Assembly (NCBI RefSeq): GCF_007830615.1
Contig: NZ_VLLI01000006.1
Span: 186,001 to 250,000, forward strand
From: Mucilaginibacter frigoritolerans
GTDB lineage: Bacteria; Bacteroidota; Bacteroidia; Sphingobacteriales; Sphingobacteriaceae
Direction of reading: 5' to 3'
Length of the DNA: 64,000 nt
Part shown: positions 28,422 to 37,665 of the stretch, piece after piece
Layout: each line of letters opens with the position of its first letter
How positions within the stretch are numbered: position 1 is the stretch's first letter
The notes under the pieces: generated by a model
The model's database searches: none
Told to the model about the DNA's origin: nothing
The model's input: only the letters and a program-made list of their open reading frames with translations
Program-made: the position numbers and the translations under genes

Positions 28422-30218
28422 ATGAAAACAATTAAGTTAGTTGCTCTTTTTTTCACTTTATTATTTATTATGGATGATACTATAAGCCAGGCAGCAGGTG
28501 CTGTTCAAATAGCATACACCGTTACTTTCCCCGAAGCACAGGCACATTATGCCGATGTTGAAATGAATATATCAGGACTACAACAAAACACTTTAGACCT
28601 TAAAATGCCTGTTTGGACACCAGGCTCATACCTGGTAAGAGAGTTTGCAAAAAATGTGGAATCATTTAGTGCAACCGCAAAGGGTAAATTACTTGCTACA
28701 CCAAAAATCAACAAAAATTGCTGGCAAATTAATACAACCGGCTTAAGTTCTGTTACAGTTAAATACAGGGTTTACTGCTTTGAAATATCTGTACGTACTA
28801 GTTTTATTGATGCCTCACACGCTTTTATATCACCAACCGGCATTTTTTTGTATCCTGATAAAATGCTGCAATCGCCTTCAACCGTTCACATTATACCTTA
28901 CCAGGGCTGGACAAAAATTTCAACCAGTTTAGAACCGGTTAATGGCAATGCCTTTACACGCCATGCACCTAACTATGATATTTTGTTCGATTCGCCAATT
29001 GAAGTTGGTAACCAGGATATTTTTGGCTTTGATGCTGCAGGCGTAAAGTATGAAGTATGTATGGTAGGCGGCGGCAATTACGACAAAGAGCGCCTTAAGG
29101 TTGATATGGCTAAAATTGTAGAGCAGGAAACTGCCGTTTTTGGCGAAAACCCCAACAAACATTATGTATTTATAGTGCATAATTACGCACGCGGCGGTGG
29201 CGGTTTGGAGCACTTAAGTTCAACAACGCTTGGCGCATCAAGGGATAGCTATGGAACCGAAGCCGGATATCATAACTTTTTAAGCCTGGTAGCCCATGAG
29301 CATTTCCATTTGTGGAATGTAAAACGCCTGCGCCCTATTGTTTTAGGTCCGTTTAATTACGATACAGAGAATTACACTACGGATTTGTGGATTGCTGAAG
29401 GCTTCACTGCATACTATCAGAACATTATTTTACGCCACGCCAATTTAACTACTCCTGATGGTTACCTTGATGCGATATCGAATGAAATCAATGTTATTGA
29501 AAATCAACCCGGGCATTTAGTTCAGCCTCTGGCTGAGTCCAGCTTTGATGCCTGGATAAAAGCCTATCGGCCAAATGAAAATTCTTACAACACCACCATA
29601 TCTTACTATGATAAAGGCGCTGCCGTTGGGATGTTGCTAGATCTGGAGATTATTAACGATTCGAAAGGCAAATATTCATTAGATGATGTGATGAAGTACA
29701 TGTACGATACTTATTACAAAACCAAAAAACGCGGATATACCGATGCCGAATTTAAACAGGGCTTTGAAAAATTTGCCGGTAAAAACCTGGATGATTTTTA
29801 TAAGAAATATATCACCGGCCTTACCCCTATTGATTACAATAAATACTTAGGTTATGCAGGCTACAAAATAATTGATGAATTAGCTGATAGCAATGACCCA
29901 ACCCTGGGTGTAAATATTGCAGCCAGCGGCAAAAAGATTGTTACCAGTGTTATACGCGGCACCGCTGCCTGGATTGATGGCATTAATGTAAATGATGAAC
30001 TGGTTAGTATTGATGGCGTACCCGTTACCGATGCAACCACCATGCTAACAGGTAAAAAAGTAGGCGATAAAATTACCGTTAATGTATTGCGCGACGGTCT
30101 TCCGCTTACCTTACCCGTTACACTTTTAAGAAACAATAGGCTAAAGTATAAAGTCATATCGTTACCTGATGCTACAGCTCAACAATTTGCAGTACGCAAA
30201 AAATGGCTGAAATTGTAG
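28422..30218 (+). CDS. M61 family glycyl aminopeptidase with PDZ domain
   Basis: The 598-residue protein has a signal peptide, an N-terminal beta domain (~30-200), the zinc site HEHFH at 292-296 (AHEHFHLWNVKRLRP) with the downstream glutamate in WIAEGFTAYY, and a C-terminal PDZ domain (~490-590; TRGTAAWIDGINVNDELVSIDG-like). These match M61 (Sphingomonas glycyl aminopeptidase type). It is probably periplasmic. A promoter-like TTTG-N19-ACTATTTG ends six bases before the ATG. Confidence 0.9.
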   Translation: MKTIKLVALFFTLLFIMDDTISQAAGAVQIAYTVTFPEAQAHYADVEMNISGLQQNTLDLKMPVWTPGSYLVREFAKNVESFSATAKGKLLATPKINKNCWQINTTGLSSVTVKYRVYCFEISVRTSFIDASHAFISPTGIFLYPDKMLQSPSTVHIIPYQGWTKISTSLEPVNGNAFTRHAPNYDILFDSPIEVGNQDIFGFDAAGVKYEVCMVGGGNYDKERLKVDMAKIVEQETAVFGENPNKHYVFIVHNYARGGGGLEHLSSTTLGASRDSYGTEAGYHNFLSLVAHEHFHLWNVKRLRPIVLGPFNYDTENYTTDLWIAEGFTAYYQNIILRHANLTTPDGYLDAISNEINVIENQPGHLVQPLAESSFDAWIKAYRPNENSYNTTISYYDKGAAVGMLLDLEIINDSKGKYSLDDVMKYMYDTYYKTKKRGYTDAEFKQGFEKFAGKNLDDFYKKYITGLTPIDYNKYLGYAGYKIIDELADSNDPTLGVNIAASGKKIVTSVIRGTAAWIDGINVNDELVSIDGVPVTDATTMLTGKKVGDKITVNVLRDGLPLTLPVTLLRNNRLKYKVISLPDATAQQFAVRKKWLKL

Positions 30219-30271
30219 TAGAAGAAGCACGATAAGTTTAGTTATGAAAATACTTTGCCGACTGCTTTCTT

Positions 30272-30432
30272 TACCTTCTTTGCACGAAGCGGAGAGAAGG
30301 TCGACCAGCGTAGCGTCGTCGGGATGAGTCGACACCGCTGATGCATTTACGTTAATGTCGCTCGCAGAGTTAACTCACCGAACATCGCTGCGCTCGTTCT
30401 CCCTCTCTTTTGCAAGCAAAAAAGAGGGTTGG
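30272..30432 (-). repeat. Long structured intergenic repeat, copy 1
   Basis: On the minus strand this ~160-bp unit has an end hairpin (AACCCTCTTTTTTGC ... AAAGAGAGGG), a centre bounded by GAGTTAACTC-like and GAGTC arms (30326-30376), and an end hairpin ACCTTCTC ... GAAGGTA. Its ends match copy 3 (51187-51349) nearly identically. Centre core: ATGCATTTACGTTAATG. Confidence 0.85.
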
Positions 30433-30440
30433 AATATTCA

Positions 30441-30485
30441 TTAACAAAAAAGGTTGACTGTTTATTAGTCAACCTTTTTTGTTAA
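30441..30485. terminator. Perfect 19-bp bidirectional terminator hairpin
   Basis: Arms 30441-30459 (TTAACAAAAAAGGTTGACT) and 30467-30485 are exact inverse complements around a 7-bp loop, with A- and T-runs inside the stem. It lies between the convergent M61 and ligD genes and can stop both. Confidence 0.75.
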
Positions 30486-30487
30486 TG

Positions 30488-30600
30488 TCCTCTCCTTGCG
30501 CCACCGCTAAAGCTAAGGCGGCACGCGCTTGGAGAGGATTATTCATATTTTGTTTGACTTTTGAAGGTATTCATGAGGGCTTCGCCGTTTAGGTGAGGCT
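30488..30600. repeat. TCCTCTCC/GGAGAGGA palindromic repeat
   Basis: TCCTCTCC at 30488-30495 pairs with GGAGAGGA at 30531-30538 around a secondary hairpin (GCGCCACCGC...). TTTAGGTGAGGCT near 30588-30600 links it to the family also found at 33893-33977, 36184-36276 and 59046-59083. Confidence 0.55.
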
Positions 30601-30601
30601 A

Positions 30602-33103
30602 TTATAATTTCTTAAGCAGCTCAAGCGCCTTCTTTAAGTCTGCTTTTGATTTGGTGAGATCTTTCCATGGGTCATCAATCTTCTTTACTCTATCAGGTGT
30701 ATTAAAAATAGTATAGTCCGATAGTTTAAGATTATCCTTTACCTCATGCCAGTGTAGCGGAGTTGATACCGTTGCACCGGGCTTTGGCCTAACAGCATAC
30801 GGACAGGCAATAGTTTGCCCCCTTCTGTTCTGTAAAAAATCGATATAAATCCTGTTCTTCCTTTTGGCCGGACTTCGTTCAACGCTGGTAGTATCAGGCA
30901 ATTCTTCATGAATCAGGTTGGCAACATATTCTGCAAACATCTTCACAAAATCATAATCGTACTTAGCGCCCAGGTAACAATAAATATGTAATCCCTTTGA
31001 TCCTGATGTTTTGATAAACACATCCAGCTTCATCCGGTCAAAAACCTCTTTTGTTTTTAATGCTGCTTCAACCGCTTGTGAAAACGGTACATCATGGGGA
31101 TCAAGGTCAATAACCACATAATCCGGATTCTCCGGCGTTTTGTATGAGCTTAACCAGGGGTTGATCTCTATACAGCCCAAATTCACCATGTACATTAAAG
31201 TAGCAGCATCATTGCCTATAATGTAATGGATGTTTTTATCGTTACTTTCTGAATAGAGAGGTTCTGTTTTAATAAAATCGGGCAAATGTGTGGTATCGGT
31301 ATCTTTCTGAAAAAATCCGGCATCGGCAATACCGTTCGGCTGACGGCGCATAGAGATAGGTTTATCTTTTAAATAAGGAATAATCCAATCGGCCATGGTC
31401 TTATAATAATTAATCAATTGACCCTTAGTAATCCCTTCATCCTTCCAGAATACTTTATTCAGGTGGGTCATTTTTAGCTTATTGCGGCCATAGGTTAAAA
31501 CCTCTTCATCAGGCAATGGTGTATCAGGTGTTTCCATAACTACTTTTTCTGATTTTTTATCTTCCCTCAATCCCTTAAAAACCGGGTGACGCAAATGCTT
31601 ATCTGCCGTCCATTCAGAGTACCAAACTTCACAAACCAGCTTTGGTTCAACCCAGGTAATCTTGCTTTTACGAGCTATTTTTTCATCAAAAGGTTTTTTG
31701 TCCGTTTGCAGCGGATGAAGCTTTGCGTATACTTCTTTTATGCTGACGTCATTAAAGCCGGTACCACAATTGCCGATGTACTGAATCTTTTCTCCTGGCT
31801 TAAGCCCGAGTATCAATGAGCCAAAATATTTGCGTGATCCGGTTGGTGCTGTATAACCGCAAATAATTGCTTCCTGCGCGTTTTGCAGCTTAAATTTCAG
31901 CCAGGTATCTGTCCGCTTGCCGCTGTTATAATAGCTTTGGCCGTCTTTACCTATTATGCCTTCCCAGCCTTCTTTCTTTGCTTTTTCAAACAAAGCGGTT
32001 CCTTTACCCAAAACATGCTCGTTATAAATAATATCGGGCGAGTCTATTGTACCCAAAAACGTTTTCAACAATTGTTTCCTTTTAATGAGTTCCATATCCC
32101 GCAGGTCATGTCCATCTAAATTCAACAGGTCAAAAACATAATATTTTAGCTTTAAATCTTTAGTATCGCCATCATAATGCTGAATATATTGAAAACTGCT
32201 TTTACTACTCTTATCTTCAATAACCAGTTCCCCATCCAGAATAGCTTTTTGAGAAATTGATTTCAATATCTCAACTACTTTGGGGTAATTATCACTAAAA
32301 TCAATGTCATTACGGGAAATCAGCCTGGCCTTGTTGCCAGTATAGCCAATGGCACGGTAACCATCCAGCTTCCGTTCATAAATCCAATCGTCATTGTCAA
32401 ATACTTTGGTTTCCAGCTTAGCCATCATAGGCCGGTATGGCTTACCTTCTTCAGGTCCATCATCTGCTCCATCTTCGGTTATTTCAGGACTTTTTTTTTC
32501 AGCCCTGATCTCTTTTACCGATGGAAGATCCGTTGCATCACCCTCCTTATTATTCTTCATCGCCTTAATCTTATCCGGCACAAAATCCTCGCTGTTAAAG
32601 CTCTTTTCAGCAAATTCATCCTTGTGCTTAATCAGCAGCCAGGAGTTTTCTTCCTTGCTATGCAGCTTAACCAGTGCAAACGCCCCCTTTAAAACATCAC
32701 CATTGAGCCTGAATTTTAAATTGCCTGACTTTAAGCCTTCCCTCAATGTTTTCACATCATCCTTGCGGTCATCAGCCAGTGAGGTATAGGTTCCCTTATC
32801 CCATATCAGCACCACTCCGGCCCCATAATTTCCATTGGGGATAATACCTTCAAACTTGCGATAATCATACGGATGATCTTCCACCATCATAGCCAGCCGT
32901 TTATCTTCCGGGTTCATTGACGGTCCTTTTGGTACCGCCCAGCTTTTCAATACCCCATCCAGCTCCAGCCTGAAATCATAATGCAGATGCGAAGCATGGT
33001 GTCGTTGTACCACAAATGATAGTGTTTTGGTATCGCTTTTACCGCTTTTAGGTTCGGTAGTTTTTTTAAAGTCGCGTTTTTTAAAATAATCCAGCAAAGT
33101 CAT
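30602..33103 (-). CDS. ligD: DNA ligase D (LigD) for non-homologous end joining
   Basis: The 833-residue protein carries all three LigD modules in the order phosphoesterase (~30-170; HHASHLHYDFRLELDG, WAVPKGPS), ATP-dependent ligase (~225-520; adenylated Lys245 in ERKLDGYRA) and archaeo-eukaryotic primase-like polymerase (~545-820; VVIDLDPHD). With Ku it repairs double-strand breaks by end joining. It begins one base after the ku stop, so the two form an operon. Confidence 0.96.
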   Translation of the reverse strand: MTLLDYFKKRDFKKTTEPKSGKSDTKTLSFVVQRHHASHLHYDFRLELDGVLKSWAVPKGPSMNPEDKRLAMMVEDHPYDYRKFEGIIPNGNYGAGVVLIWDKGTYTSLADDRKDDVKTLREGLKSGNLKFRLNGDVLKGAFALVKLHSKEENSWLLIKHKDEFAEKSFNSEDFVPDKIKAMKNNKEGDATDLPSVKEIRAEKKSPEITEDGADDGPEEGKPYRPMMAKLETKVFDNDDWIYERKLDGYRAIGYTGNKARLISRNDIDFSDNYPKVVEILKSISQKAILDGELVIEDKSSKSSFQYIQHYDGDTKDLKLKYYVFDLLNLDGHDLRDMELIKRKQLLKTFLGTIDSPDIIYNEHVLGKGTALFEKAKKEGWEGIIGKDGQSYYNSGKRTDTWLKFKLQNAQEAIICGYTAPTGSRKYFGSLILGLKPGEKIQYIGNCGTGFNDVSIKEVYAKLHPLQTDKKPFDEKIARKSKITWVEPKLVCEVWYSEWTADKHLRHPVFKGLREDKKSEKVVMETPDTPLPDEEVLTYGRNKLKMTHLNKVFWKDEGITKGQLINYYKTMADWIIPYLKDKPISMRRQPNGIADAGFFQKDTDTTHLPDFIKTEPLYSESNDKNIHYIIGNDAATLMYMVNLGCIEINPWLSSYKTPENPDYVVIDLDPHDVPFSQAVEAALKTKEVFDRMKLDVFIKTSGSKGLHIYCYLGAKYDYDFVKMFAEYVANLIHEELPDTTSVERSPAKRKNRIYIDFLQNRRGQTIACPYAVRPKPGATVSTPLHWHEVKDNLKLSDYTIFNTPDRVKKIDDPWKDLTKSKADLKKALELLKKL

Positions 33104-33104
33104 A

Positions 33105-33875
33105 TCAGGCTCCCTTCTTTGTGTTTAAGCTCTGCATCAGTTGTTCGTACAGATCATCGCCGGTAGCTTTTTTAGGTTTCAGTTTCTTAACCGTTGCCTG
33201 CTTACCCTTTGATTTAGCCTTGATAATCTTCAGTAGTTCATCATTATACTCATCCTTAAATTTCGATACATCAAAATGCTCAGCATACTGATTAATCAGC
33301 GCCATACCAACGTCCAGCTCCTTTTTACTTACAGCAACATTAGTGTCAATATTCAATTCATCGTTGCCCTTTATTTCCTGTGCAAAGCGGATACGGGTTA
33401 CAATTAAAATACCATCTACCGGGTGCACAATGCAAAGCGACTCCGTAGTCCGCAAAACAAACCGGGCCAGTCCTGCTTTTTTAGATTTGATTAAGGCCTG
33501 CACCAGTAATGCATAGGCCTTATTGTTTTTTGTTTCGGGCTCAGCATAATAACTGGTTTCGTAAAACATGGGGTTTACATCGCCAATATCTACAAAGCTT
33601 TCAATCTCTATCACTTTACTTTTTTCGGGAGCTGCGGCTTCAAAATCATGGTCGTCCATTATCACATAATCATCATTCAGCTTATAGCCCTTCACAATTT
33701 TATCATAAGGCACTTCTTTATGGGTATGCTCATTTACCCGCTGATAACGGATACGCGAATGATCGCGCTCATCAAGCATATCAAAATCGAGCGCACTATC
33801 CTGTACTGCCGAATACAATTTTACCGGGATGCTTACCAACCCGAAACCAAGCGAACCTTTCCAGATAGATCTCAT
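33105..33875 (-). CDS. ku: Ku protein, DNA end-binding factor
   Basis: ATG 33875 begins the conserved MRSIWKGSLGFGLVSIPVKLY start; a longer frame to 33899 adds only eight residues. The 256-residue protein has the single Ku beta-barrel core and a short lysine-rich C-terminus (SKGKQATVKKLKPKK). It is a homodimer ring that loads at DNA ends and recruits LigD. It sits directly upstream of ligD. Confidence 0.95.
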   Translation of the reverse strand: MRSIWKGSLGFGLVSIPVKLYSAVQDSALDFDMLDERDHSRIRYQRVNEHTHKEVPYDKIVKGYKLNDDYVIMDDHDFEAAAPEKSKVIEIESFVDIGDVNPMFYETSYYAEPETKNNKAYALLVQALIKSKKAGLARFVLRTTESLCIVHPVDGILIVTRIRFAQEIKGNDELNIDTNVAVSKKELDVGMALINQYAEHFDVSKFKDEYNDELLKIIKAKSKGKQATVKKLKPKKATGDDLYEQLMQSLNTKKGA

Positions 33876-33892
33876 AACGAATAAATTAATCA

Positions 33893-33977
33893 GCCTCACC
33901 CTGCCCTCTCCGGGGGAAGAGGGTTCTAAAAAGCGCGAAGTTTAAGTCCTCTCTTCCGGAGAGGATTTAGGTGAGGC
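33893..33977. repeat. Intergenic double hairpin of the CCTCTCC family
   Basis: Outer arms GCCTCACC (33893-33900) and GGTGAGGC (33970-33977); inside are two CCTCTC/GAGAGG hairpins. It lies just upstream of ku. Confidence 0.6.
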
Positions 33978-34106
33978 TTCCTAACTATAACCATCAAAAA
34001 GCAAAAAGAGTTTTACCTGGTATTTTATTGAATGATAAAAGCCATTAGGTTGATGGGCATTTATAAATTTTAACTAAATTTATGTTACAAAATAATTCAA
34101 TTTGTT

Positions 34107-34544
34107 ATGGCCGAAGCAAAAACAAAACCCACAAAAGTTTCTGCGGAAAGTTTTCTGAATACTATTGATGATGAACAAGCCCGCAAGGATAGCTTTACGC
34201 TGATAAAATTAATGGAGAAAATAACCGGTGAACCGCCAGTAATGTGGGGACCTGCAATTATTGGTTTTGGCAAGTACCACTATAAATATGCCAGTGGCCA
34301 TGAGGGCGATATTTGTTTAACAGGCTTTTCGCCCCGCAAAGGAAAATTATCTTTATACACCATGGCCGCTTTTGAGGGAAGGAATGATTTGCTTACGCGA
34401 TTAGGCAAACACAAAGGCGGTAAAGGCTGCCTCTACATCAAAAAACTGGATGATGTTGATATGGCCGTTTTAGAAACATTAATCATCAAATCCATTGAGT
34501 TTTTGAATAAAAAGATTGCTGATTATAAAGTATCAGAAAAATAA
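34107..34544 (+). CDS. DUF1801 domain protein
   Basis: The 145-residue protein has the DUF1801 pattern: MWGPAIIGFGKYHYKY and GFSPRKGKLSLYTM, then GGKGCLYIKKLDDVD. It is a small cytosolic fold with no known enzymatic role. It follows the ku-ligD operon on the opposite strand and is followed by a palindromic repeat. Confidence 0.87.
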   Translation: MAEAKTKPTKVSAESFLNTIDDEQARKDSFTLIKLMEKITGEPPVMWGPAIIGFGKYHYKYASGHEGDICLTGFSPRKGKLSLYTMAAFEGRNDLLTRLGKHKGGKGCLYIKKLDDVDMAVLETLIIKSIEFLNKKIADYKVSEK

Positions 34545-34564
34545 TAGCCTTATCCACTTTGCCA

Positions 34565-34641
34565 TGTCGAGCGAGAGCGAAACATCTTCTTCATTAGATC
34601 TGCTGCTTTAAGAAGATTCTTCGCTCTCGCTCAGAATGACA
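34565..34641. repeat. GCGAGAGCGAA hairpin repeat
   Basis: Arms GCGAGAGCGAA + ATCTTCTT (34571-34591) and AAGAAGAT + TTCGCTCTCGC (34610-34630) pair with a 2-bp internal bulge, and outer TGTC/GACA extend it. It lies between the DUF1801 and GH53 ends. Confidence 0.75.
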
Positions 34642-34651
34642 AGAATATACC

Positions 34652-36082
34652 TTATTTTACATATTGCTTAGCAATAGCCGGATAAACATTCATAAAATTG
34701 TTGGCTTTGCCATCTTTATCAAATATGCCTTCCCAGGTGCTTAGCGGTTCCCAGATAAATGAGCCGACAGCTTTATTGCCCGGTGCAGTAAAGGCAATAT
34801 CATTAACCTCTTTTTTAAGCTGCGAATATTCGGCAACCATTACCTGCTGCGGGTATCTCTTAGCCAAATCGGCCATATTGTTTCTTAAATCCGCAAGGGT
34901 TCCGTGCCATTTCGGGTAATAGGACAAACCAATTACATCAAAAGGCACATTGCGTTTAGCCATATTATCTAAAAAGAACCTTGATTCGGCATTTTGCCCA
35001 CCCAATGCAATGTGCAGCATAATAGTAGTTTTCGGACTAACCAACTTTACGCCCTTTACACCTGCGTAAATCAATTGTGCCAGGCTATCCAGGTTATTGA
35101 TAGCGCCATCGGGCCATACCATACCATGATTAATTTCATTACCAACCTGTACCATATCAGGCGTGGTACCTTGATCTTTGAGCTTTTGCATCACGTCAAC
35201 AGTATAATCGTATAGTGATTTTTTAAGCGTTGTAAAATCCTCACCCACCCATGCAGCCGGTTTGTTTTGCTGCTGCGGATCGGCCCAGTAATCGCTGTAA
35301 TGAAAATCAAGCAAAAACTTCATTCCGGCCGCTTTTATACGTTTAGCCATTTGCTCGGTTTGTGCCAAATCGCAAAAGCCCTTATCTGGCGAATACCCTT
35401 TAGGGTTTGCAGGGTTAACAAATATTCTCAGGCGGATATAATTAAACCCATGAGCCTGCATTATGGCAATAGCATCGCTCTGTACACCATTATCAGAAAA
35501 CTTCATTCCACGGCTTTCCAGTTGGGGTAAAAAAGAAATATCGGCCCCTAAAATTTTATCAGTTACCTTTTTAGGCGTGTATTTATCAGCAGTAACCACA
35601 TGCGCCACACCCGGCTGCACCGTATGTATTTCGGTAGACCCGGTATACAAGCTATCAGCTTTAGCTTCCAGTTTAATTTTGCCAAGGGTGCGGCCAGCCT
35701 GTAATATAATACGGCAGCTGCTGTTGATATTTACATGCCAGGTACTATCGGTATGCGTGAGACTGGCAAAATCACCGGCATCCATTACATTTGTAATTTT
35801 GGCATCGCCGGTTATGTGAATGGTTACAGGGATATGGGTATTGAGTACGCTATCGCCATGGCTGTCAATGATTTTTATATTGATCAGTGCCTCATCCTTT
35901 CCATCGGCTATCATTGTGGTTTTATAAGGCGTTACCTGTATTTCAGCCGGGACACCCGGAGGCTTCGGCCTTGATCTTCGTCCCTGGGCGTTGATGGAGG
36001 TGATGGCGAGCAACATTAAAAAAGAAGCTAATAAGCCACTTTTAAGCTGCCTGCTAAGCAAATTTTGGTTGTATTTTAACAT
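34652..36082 (-). CDS. GH53 arabinogalactan endo-beta-1,4-galactanase
   Basis: The 476-residue product begins at ATG 36082 with a signal peptide (LASFLMLLAITSINAQ). Residues ~40-140 form an immunoglobulin-like domain (IQVTPYKTTMIADGKDEALI). Residues ~165-470 are a GH53 barrel: GADISFLPQLESRGMKF, VQVGNEINHGMVWPDG with the acid/base Glu, and VMVAEYSQ with the nucleophile Glu. It cuts beta-1,4-galactan in pectin side chains; it is secreted or periplasmic. It lies downstream of the collagen-like lipoprotein gene on the same strand, separated by a terminator. Confidence 0.9.
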   Translation of the reverse strand: MLKYNQNLLSRQLKSGLLASFLMLLAITSINAQGRRSRPKPPGVPAEIQVTPYKTTMIADGKDEALINIKIIDSHGDSVLNTHIPVTIHITGDAKITNVMDAGDFASLTHTDSTWHVNINSSCRIILQAGRTLGKIKLEAKADSLYTGSTEIHTVQPGVAHVVTADKYTPKKVTDKILGADISFLPQLESRGMKFSDNGVQSDAIAIMQAHGFNYIRLRIFVNPANPKGYSPDKGFCDLAQTEQMAKRIKAAGMKFLLDFHYSDYWADPQQQNKPAAWVGEDFTTLKKSLYDYTVDVMQKLKDQGTTPDMVQVGNEINHGMVWPDGAINNLDSLAQLIYAGVKGVKLVSPKTTIMLHIALGGQNAESRFFLDNMAKRNVPFDVIGLSYYPKWHGTLADLRNNMADLAKRYPQQVMVAEYSQLKKEVNDIAFTAPGNKAVGSFIWEPLSTWEGIFDKDGKANNFMNVYPAIAKQYVK

Positions 36083-36183
36083 AAGGGTTCTAATTGGTAA
36101 GGCTAATTTATAATTTAAAATGTACAACTGACAATTATTTACAAGAGATATCCATTTATATCTGATTTTTTACAATGGGAACA

Positions 36184-36276
36184 GCCCCTCCTAAATCCTC
36201 CCCGGTAGGGAGGACTTAAAAAATAAACGTTTATGACGTTAAAGTCTCCCCTTCCGGGGGAGATTTAGAGGGGGCC
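36184..36276. repeat. Double hairpin of the CCTCCCC family
   Basis: Left CCTAAATCCTCCCCGG...GGGAGGACTT and right AGTCTCCCCTTCC...GGGGGAGATTTAG form two hairpins with GGCCCC/GGGGCC-type ends. Confidence 0.55.
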
Positions 36277-36283
36277 AACCAAC

Positions 36284-36317
36284 AAAAAAGCCGCCGCAGG
36301 ATATTCCCGCAGCGGCT
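36284..36317 (-). terminator. Terminator for the collagen-like gene
   Basis: On the minus strand AGCCGCTGCGGG pairs with CCTGCGGCGGCT, followed by a T-run (TTTTTT). It lies 45 bp past the collagen-like stop. Confidence 0.75.
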
Positions 36318-36361
36318 AACCAAATTAACTAAACTATGAACTATGTTACCCCTAACATTAT

Positions 36362-37438
36362 TTACTGGTCTTGTTGCCATACACCGGTAAACCTGCTTAC
36401 CGCCTGGTAGTCGCTTAAATTAAGATGGCTCTTCCTTAAAGCTGCACTTAAGGTACCGGTTACTGCAATTACTTTAAATTGGTAAGTGGCTATGGTATAA
36501 GTGGACAACGTTGGTATAGTAGCCGTTGACACCAGCTGGACAAAGAAATAATGCAACCTTACGGTACCTACATTGGTTTCATAAGCTATTTCGTAATTAA
36601 AGTTACCGCTGCCATCTGTAAACTCGTAAGGTAATGGTGCCCATTGATTGGTGTTGTTGCTTGTATTTGGCGTAAAATAAACCAGCACCATACCATCATC
36701 CAATACGTTTTGTGTAATGGTAGAAACCGCATTGTCGCAATACCTGGTAAAGTATTCGGTATAACTTGATGGGCTTGTTTGAAACTCATATTGCGAGTTC
36801 CATAACCATTGGCTATTGGTAATGGTAAACACGGTAGTTAATACATTCGCATTTCCCGGAGGTCCTTGCGGACCAGCTGGGCCTTGCGGACCGGCAGGAC
36901 CTTGCAGGTTTAAGGGCACACCCCAGCCACTTGCAGTTTTAGGGCCGTATAACATGTAATTGGTTTTATCTAAATAAAAATCGCCGGTAACACCTATACT
37001 GGTAGATGGTGCACCACTACCACTGTATATTTTGCTGCCGGCCGCACCAGTAGCCCCAGTGGCTCCAGTTGCACCGGTAGCGCCTGTTGCTCCTGTAGCG
37101 CCCGTGGCACCGGTAGCTCCGGTTGCGCCTACTAATGAAATACCTGTACCCCATCCGGAGGATGTTTTAGGCCCATAAAGTAAGCCCGTAGAAAGATTAA
37201 TATAAAAATCGCCAATAGCGCCAATTGTACTTACCGGCGTGGTAGTTCCGCTGTAAATAACGCTTCCATTTGCACCATTAGCACCGGCAGGGCCCGCAGG
37301 ACCAACCGGACCCGTAGCTCCTGTTGCCCCGGTTGAACCGGAAGGGCCAGTAGGGCCTACTGCTCCGTTTTTACTACACGAGGTAAAAAAAATGGCAGTA
37401 ACCATCAGGATAAACAAATAACTTGTAAAATGCTTCAT
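36362..37438 (-). CDS. Collagen-like lipoprotein with duplicated insert module
   Basis: The 358-residue product has a lipoprotein signal (AIFFTSCSKN). Three Gly-X-Y collagen stretches follow: ~11 triplets (~26-58), nine GAT then GAA triplets (~105-135) and GPAGPQGPAGPQGPPG (~180-198). Between them lie two related ~44-residue modules (IYSGTTTP...GDFYINLSTGLLYGPKTSSGWG and IYSGSGAP...GDFYLDKTNYMLYGPKTASGWG). A ~150-residue C-terminal globular domain ends the protein. It is probably outer-membrane anchored and surface exposed; function unknown, perhaps adhesion. The GAT triplets use mixed codons, so the repeat is kept at protein level. Confidence 0.85.
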   Translation of the reverse strand: MKHFTSYLFILMVTAIFFTSCSKNGAVGPTGPSGSTGATGATGPVGPAGPAGANGANGSVIYSGTTTPVSTIGAIGDFYINLSTGLLYGPKTSSGWGTGISLVGATGATGATGATGATGATGATGATGATGAAGSKIYSGSGAPSTSIGVTGDFYLDKTNYMLYGPKTASGWGVPLNLQGPAGPQGPAGPQGPPGNANVLTTVFTITNSQWLWNSQYEFQTSPSSYTEYFTRYCDNAVSTITQNVLDDGMVLVYFTPNTSNNTNQWAPLPYEFTDGSGNFNYEIAYETNVGTVRLHYFFVQLVSTATIPTLSTYTIATYQFKVIAVTGTLSAALRKSHLNLSDYQAVSRFTGVWQQDQ

Positions 37439-37665
37439 AAATTTAATGGTTTAAAAAAAGTGATATGTTTTTATGTATTGATTTCTTAAATAAGAATCAA
37501 AGCAGCGTTAATCAGGGGGGATTTTTAAACTGATGTAAAATAAGGCAGGAAAAATTATGGCAACAAGAGTAAAAACACGCAAGTGCTATGCGGGAAATAC
37601 TTGACAATCAAATATTTGAAAATAACTTAATTGTAAATAATGAATTCTTAACGGGGTGTAGAATA

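Noticed and set aside
37020..37140. Possible CRISPR or tandem repeat array in the collagen-like gene
   Set aside because: The repeats are in-frame Gly-Ala-Thr codons with varied synonymous bases and no spacers.
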